From: JAKAKT01 sp041305385
GTDB lineage: Archaea; Micrarchaeota; Micrarchaeia; Burarchaeales; JAKAKT01
Assembly (NCBI GenBank): GCA_041305385.1
Contig: JBFYLO010000065.1
Coordinates: 1-15,882, forward strand
Direction: 5' to 3'
DNA: 15,882 nucleotides
Every line of letters starts with the position of its first letter. Position 1 is the stretch's first letter. The notes below the pieces were generated by a model that was not told the DNA's origin, did no database searches, and saw only the letters and a list, made by a program, of their open reading frames with translations. A program made the position numbers and the translations under genes. Below, one piece after another: positions 13,901-15,882 of the stretch.

Positions 13901-14525
13901 GAGACGCACCGCCGCAGGCAGCCTCGGTAACCACAATTCGTTCACCCGTTGATTTCACTTTCACCCTAAGGAGACTGCTCTCGAAAAGCTGGCCCCTGCA
14001 GGAAAAATCAGAGGGGAACCTGCAGAATGAATTGAACGGTTGGCCTGTGAGCGCCAGAATCCCGAGCCCTCCTTCACGTTTCCAGATGCAGATGGGATTT
14101 TTCTTTTCAAGGTCTGATTTTTGGTAGGCGGCAACGACCTCCTTTCCCCCTACGAAGAGGTTCTCGGACTCGAGCCCGCCAAGCCGGTCCCCGTACCTGT
14201 CAACCAATCCCTGGGGAGAAGTGCTGGTCATTATGAATGCTGACCACGCCTGTTCCCCTCCCTTGTAATCAGAAACGGCTAGGTATGCCCCCTGGAGGTC
14301 CTGGCCTACCCCGGAGAGCCCGTAAAGGGAGAGGACCTTCTCAGCCCCTTCCCCGCTGAGCTCTGCATAGGCGACTCCGGTGAGTCCTTCGCTGGGGGTC
14401 AGGGAGAACAGTTCGCCCTCATATCCCTTTTTCGAGAAAAATTCCGAAACCACGAAATAGGCGAGAATGGCAAGGAGAAGTGCCCCAAGAACTCCGGCTG
14501 CCAATATCCGCTTGTCGATATCCAA
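10962..14525 (-). CDS. Large S-layer-like surface protein with CARDB domain
   Basis: A 1187-residue protein with one N-terminal transmembrane/signal-anchor helix (about residues 7-28) and a long exterior part with many N-glycosylation sequons. Two similar modules lie at about 595-715 and 738-865: VLVGKRAPAEEVLAASRIADSLAS against VVIGSRATTEEALAGAYLAQKLAS; PLIAVGDPETNAALRE against PLISIGGPTANSFNDR; and VVGRGRDAMKAAKDFV against ISGYRMEDTLVAASQF. This 'GGPxAN ... G...xDTxxAAxxF' pattern resembles S-layer proteins of methanococci and cell-wall-binding repeats. A CARDB-type adhesion domain ends the protein (about 1073-1187, LPDLVVDGLWIKSISSPK...NENNNDKEVSFG). The start is TTG at 14525 with a weak GGTGCG upstream; no ATG is available nearby. 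The likely role is envelope structure or adhesion. Confidence 0.85.
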   Translation of the reverse strand: MDIDKRILAAGVLGALLLAILAYFVVSEFFSKKGYEGELFSLTPSEGLTGVAYAELSGEGAEKVLSLYGLSGVGQDLQGAYLAVSDYKGGEQAWSAFIMTSTSPQGLVDRYGDRLGGLESENLFVGGKEVVAAYQKSDLEKKNPICIWKREGGLGILALTGQPFNSFCRFPSDFSCRGQLFESSLLRVKVKSTGERIVVTEAACGGASLSSKNLRYVLIQDILVGPDKEIWLDEIPCYDAGNTLARGSSFSGKIFLKYYLESEGPSSPRIVSGDVGASSGAMVLSGARCTDLLENSYGPSRALSLLSFDRNQEPALLRQGDLSGKLRLSNGLGKAWAAALEKQEATYIFLTGDAALVANLSGIGGAGDLRCINGPYGLADLFSKSGKLVCRRAFEGFLSGLAYERISGQGNAVTVMTMPNYESERTERTALDLAFGVELAGEDAGWVNETSGSVMVYLVNGTRGANESQVPLEGAQVELYSTVVASEGMLGNLLEAKTTGPDGKAIFNHVPLGGGIVLANKRGYLTREGSRLAQASLTLNVSFSAVFHLISESSENETIFDYMAESNLTSVSTGLIDARGSFPSLSAYGITLVNSSGGVESLVLVGKRAPAEEVLAASRIADSLASREFDCNVLIPKDGLRVEPLKSIPQLLVLDSPRPEGPLIAVGDPETNAALREAVGLAPDFPPFFVSEMGNIVAVVGRGRDAMKAAKDFVNSINYSLGGCGASTHYGEMKLIDLTGRPAVRVVIGSRATTEEALAGAYLAQKLASLSAMCVRANEETVGCAPSKGNPEQIVVSEDNVPTGYPLISIGGPTANSFNDRTCSECSALAEGKALVRPISKNIHISGYRMEDTLVAASQFITAIESPLPSAQEEPYYAIKLSGFIQKENGHHELTLSFYGQEGEIQGGRAMPGEFYVMHGGKIAKVVSVSARNVGSASVTFDIAGQKTEVGMGRFLCRKGNAEDLFKYCINDRVNTTISIEASPNPAVFMGSLKVYVDYTNETEDVLGANCSYCIAGRNTLCRPLEYKGIRGEYYADEFIVQLPMGTYLLEANCSAEDHANATGRLNLTITRVELPDLVVDGLWIKSISSPKLTFGMRIKNIGSIPYSTSKSPLVTCFWDRAGRNLLSHISYNVTIKPTESFEFTQSLNLPLVENNNSLVAKVDCNNLQAEENENNNDKEVSFGRYG

Positions 14526-14556
14526 GGTCGCACCGGATTAATGTCGGCGCCAGGAG

Positions 14557-14568
14557 TTAAATATATTT
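14557..14568. promoter_or_regulatory. TATA box shared by tRNA-Thr and the divergent surface-protein gene
   Basis: TTAAATATATTT is centred about 28 bases before the tRNA-Thr 5' end (14590). Read on the other strand it lies 32-43 bases before the TTG start at 14525. One or both promoters may use it. Confidence 0.65.
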
Positions 14569-14589
14569 CCCCTCAACAATTTAGCGCGT

Positions 14590-14737
14590 GCCTCCGTAGC
14601 TCAGTGGTAGAGCGCTCGCCTTGTAAGCGAGAGCGCGAGGGTTCAACCGAAATCCCTTTTCTTTCTTGAAAGAAAAGGTCTCTCGACACCCCAAAAGAAA
14701 AAACGGTGCCGAAACTCTGAAAATCCCTCCGGAGGCT
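14590..14737 (+). tRNA. tRNA-Thr (anticodon TGT) with T-loop intron
   Basis: The acceptor GCCTCCG (14590-14596) pairs perfectly with CGGAGGC (14730-14736); discriminator T14737. G1-C72 and C2-G71 are known threonine identity pairs. The D arm GCTC/GAGC (14599-14602, 14610-14613) has loop AGTGGTA. The anticodon stem CTCGC/GCGAG (14615-14619, 14627-14631) frames CTTGTAA, with UGU at 14622-14624. The variable loop is AGCGC. The T stem GAGGG/CCCTC (14637-14641, 14725-14729) is split by a 76-base intron in its loop. The mature tRNA is 72 bases; CCA is not encoded. The TATA box is about 28 bases upstream. The 3' end lies seven bases from the stop of the convergent hypothetical gene. Confidence 0.93.
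14648..14723 (+). other. T-loop intron of tRNA-Thr (76 bases, probably position 59/60)
   Basis: The T stem is the outer helix. The central helix TTCA/TGAA (14642-14645, 14718-14721) is four perfect pairs, with bulges ACC (14646-14648) and AAT (14722-14724), then GA/TC. Cutting after the second bulge base gives T loop TTCAACT; sliding the cut by one or two bases gives TTCAAAT. Inside are a perfect hairpin, CCTTTTCTTT/AAAGAAAAGG (14655-14664, 14669-14678; loop CTTG), and a second, TCGACACC/GGTGCCGA, with one mismatch. Confidence 0.87.
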
Positions 14738-14743
14738 CTTCAT

Positions 14744-15079
14744 TCAGCCCATCCTGGCTTTGGCTTTTCCGAAATCGCCCCGCTGGTTGTATGAAGAAAG
14801 AATTGCCTTTTGGTCTTGCGGGGGCACGATACTGTAGACGAACCAGTCGTGGCCCTGAATCGGCTTTTTGCAGGAAAGGCCCATCTCGTCCCTTCCGCTT
14901 GGCAGTTGGTCCTTTGGCATGTCTGACAAAACATTTCCCTTCTTGGCAACTCTTCCGAAAACCTCGTTGGCAACCCCGCCCTGCACCCAAACCAGGTACT
15001 CCACTCCTTTGTGCTTAACTATATCCAGCGTTCTCCCAGAGCTGGTTTTAGCTTCCACTGTTACTTCCTTAACAGGCAC
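14744..15079 (-). CDS. Hypothetical small protein
   Basis: From GTG at 15079 the product is 111 residues (MPVKEVTVEAKTSSGRTLDIVKHKGVEYLVW...). It is not recognised. The first half looks like beta strands (VKEVTVEAK, LDIVKHKGVEYLVWV), with no signal peptide or transmembrane helix, and it has a single cysteine. The GTG was chosen because GGGGTGA lies about four bases upstream; a TTG at 15097 is an in-frame alternative without such a site. A TATA-like TTAATAAC occurs near 15110-15120. The gene converges on tRNA-Thr, leaving six bases. Confidence 0.6.
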   Translation of the reverse strand: MPVKEVTVEAKTSSGRTLDIVKHKGVEYLVWVQGGVANEVFGRVAKKGNVLSDMPKDQLPSGRDEMGLSCKKPIQGHDWFVYSIVPPQDQKAILSSYNQRGDFGKAKARMG

Positions 15080-15143
15080 CGACTCACCCCTTATCAATTG
15101 TGCCGCTAGACGTTATTAATTTTTTTAAGCTGCCCGGGCTCTT

Positions 15144-15160
15144 GTTTTTAATTTTATTTC
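15144..15160 (+). promoter_or_regulatory. TATA region of the histidine-phosphatase gene
   Basis: GTTTTTAATTTTATTTC ends about 15-30 bases before the ATG at 15175, fitting an archaeal promoter with a leaderless or very short leader message and supporting that start over an upstream ATG in the same frame at 15100. Confidence 0.55.
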
Positions 15161-15174
15161 CCCAAAAGCAGCAC

Positions 15175-15777
15175 ATGAAATTCTTCCTCATCAGGCACGC
15201 GGAGACGACTGCGAACACGAAAGCCGTAATCCTCGGGAGAAAGGATGGCGGCGAGCTCTCCCCCAGGGGCAGGAGGCAGGCAGCGGCTCTTGCGAAGAGG
15301 CTTGCCAAAGAGGAAATCTCCGAGATCTACTGCAGCTCCGCCAACAGGGCGAGGCAGACTGCCGAGGAGATATTGAGGGGAAGGAGCTGCGGGATTCACT
15401 ACTGCGACGAGCTTCTGGAAATCGACATGGGCGAGCTCGAGGGCTTGACGCACGAGGAGGCGGAGGCCAGGTGTCCCGATATATTCGGGGAGATTTCAGC
15501 AAACCCAGATAAGAGGATTCCTGGGGGCGAGAGCATCCGCGATGTGCGGAGGAGAGTCGTGCCGCTCATTGAGGGATTGGCAAAAAAAGAAGGGAACCCG
15601 ACGATTCTTGTTGTCGGCCACAGCATCGTTAACAGGGTTATTCTAAACTCGATTCTCGGGATTCCGCTCGGGAGCAAGTCCCTGAAGCAGAAGAACGCGG
15701 CCATCTCGATGCTCGATGTGAAGCCCGGATTTGCACAGCTTTATACGCTGGACAATTCACTGCACGCCGTAAAATAA
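15175..15777 (+). CDS. Histidine-phosphatase superfamily protein (phosphoglycerate-mutase-like)
   Basis: A 200-residue cytoplasmic protein. The N-terminal MKFFLIRHAETTANT holds the phospho-accepting His (RHxE motif, His8). Family features follow: LSPRGRRQAAALAKRL, SSANRARQTAEEIL, a DELLEIDMGELEGLTHEEA acid-base region, GGESIRDVRRRV, and the second catalytic His in VVGHSIVNRVIL. Members are cofactor-dependent phosphoglycerate mutases, alpha-ribazole phosphatases or broad phosphatases; sequence alone does not decide. The short length favours a phosphatase over a true mutase. The frame opens at 15100, but the ATG at 15175 is preferred: the family motif starts there, and a TATA element lies just upstream, inside the longer frame. 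Confidence 0.9.
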   Translation: MKFFLIRHAETTANTKAVILGRKDGGELSPRGRRQAAALAKRLAKEEISEIYCSSANRARQTAEEILRGRSCGIHYCDELLEIDMGELEGLTHEEAEARCPDIFGEISANPDKRIPGGESIRDVRRRVVPLIEGLAKKEGNPTILVVGHSIVNRVILNSILGIPLGSKSLKQKNAAISMLDVKPGFAQLYTLDNSLHAVK

Positions 15778-15782
15778 GACAA

Positions 15783-15882
15783 CTACCCCACCACGAATCC
15801 CCATTCCCTTTTTCTCGCCCAGCGGTAGAATATGTAGAGCACGATTACGACCCCGACCAGGAGCCCGTACTTCTTGTACTCG
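15783..15882 (-). CDS. 3' end of a membrane protein (partial)
   Basis: Only the C-terminus lies in the window. It reads KKYGLLVGVVIVLYIFYRWARKREWGFVVG before TAG at 15785-15783: one transmembrane helix followed by a basic WARKRE stop-transfer cluster, then a short hydrophobic end. The rest lies beyond the right edge. The layout (exterior domain, C-terminal anchor) resembles the gene at 159-1556. It is convergent with the phosphatase gene, with a five-base gap. Confidence 0.65.
   Translation of the reverse strand, partial: EYKKYGLLVGVVIVLYIFYRWARKREWGFVVG

Noticed and set aside
1..15882. CRISPR arrays, insertion sequences or prophage genes
   Set aside because: No regularly spaced direct repeats, transposase, integrase or phage structural motifs were seen in any reading frame.

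Overview
The window looks like a compact archaeal chromosome fragment, probably from a small-genome DPANN-type lineage (this placement is inference; no rRNA is present). The archaeal evidence is an eL40 zinc-ribbon ribosomal protein, TATA boxes about 25-30 bases before tRNA genes and before apparently leaderless ORFs, GGTGAT-type ribosome binding sites, GTG and TTG starts, an S-layer-like/CARDB surface protein, and three tRNA genes interrupted by bulge-helix-bulge (BHB) introns with no encoded CCA. Gene packing is tight: the two convergent protein-gene pairs at 1556/1557 and 3676/3678 have 0 and 1 base between stop codons.

Layout. 1-61 is a row of three perfect hairpins. 159-1556 (+) is an unrecognised signal-peptide plus C-terminal-anchor protein, meeting tail to tail an unrecognised 297-residue protein (1557-2450, -). 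A two-way TATA region separates the latter from a two-gene operon (2538-3676, +): a small two-helix membrane protein and a HEAT-like repeat protein. 3678-4433 (-) is a circularly permuted RbgA/YlqF-type GTPase.

The stretch 4434-5152 has no confident protein gene. It holds a divergent tRNA pair: tRNA-Val(GAC) on the minus strand in four exons with three introns (D loop, anticodon loop, T loop), and tRNA-Leu(UAG) on the plus strand with a T-loop intron. A row of five inverted repeats follows tRNA-Leu. Then come a ParE/RelE-like toxin and its ribbon-helix-helix antitoxin (5153-5648, -), a secreted transglutaminase-like protein ending in a sortase-like IPETGG + hydrophobic + basic tail (5701-7821, -), pyruvate phosphate dikinase (7856-10522, -), eL40 (10631-10783, -), a long imperfect hairpin, and a 1187-residue S-layer-like surface protein (10962-14525, -).

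Divergent from that gene is tRNA-Thr(UGU), also with a T-loop intron (14590-14737, +). The window ends with a small hypothetical protein (-), a histidine-phosphatase/phosphoglycerate-mutase-like enzyme (+) and the 3' end of a membrane-protein gene (-).

Themes: several large envelope or surface proteins; PPDK and a PGM-like phosphatase that could both touch lower glycolysis/gluconeogenesis (inference); and tRNA processing. All three tRNA genes in the window carry a T-loop intron, and one has three introns. The Leu and Thr introns share a nearly identical 21-22 base hairpin-forming core. This tRNA intron system is the most striking content of the window.
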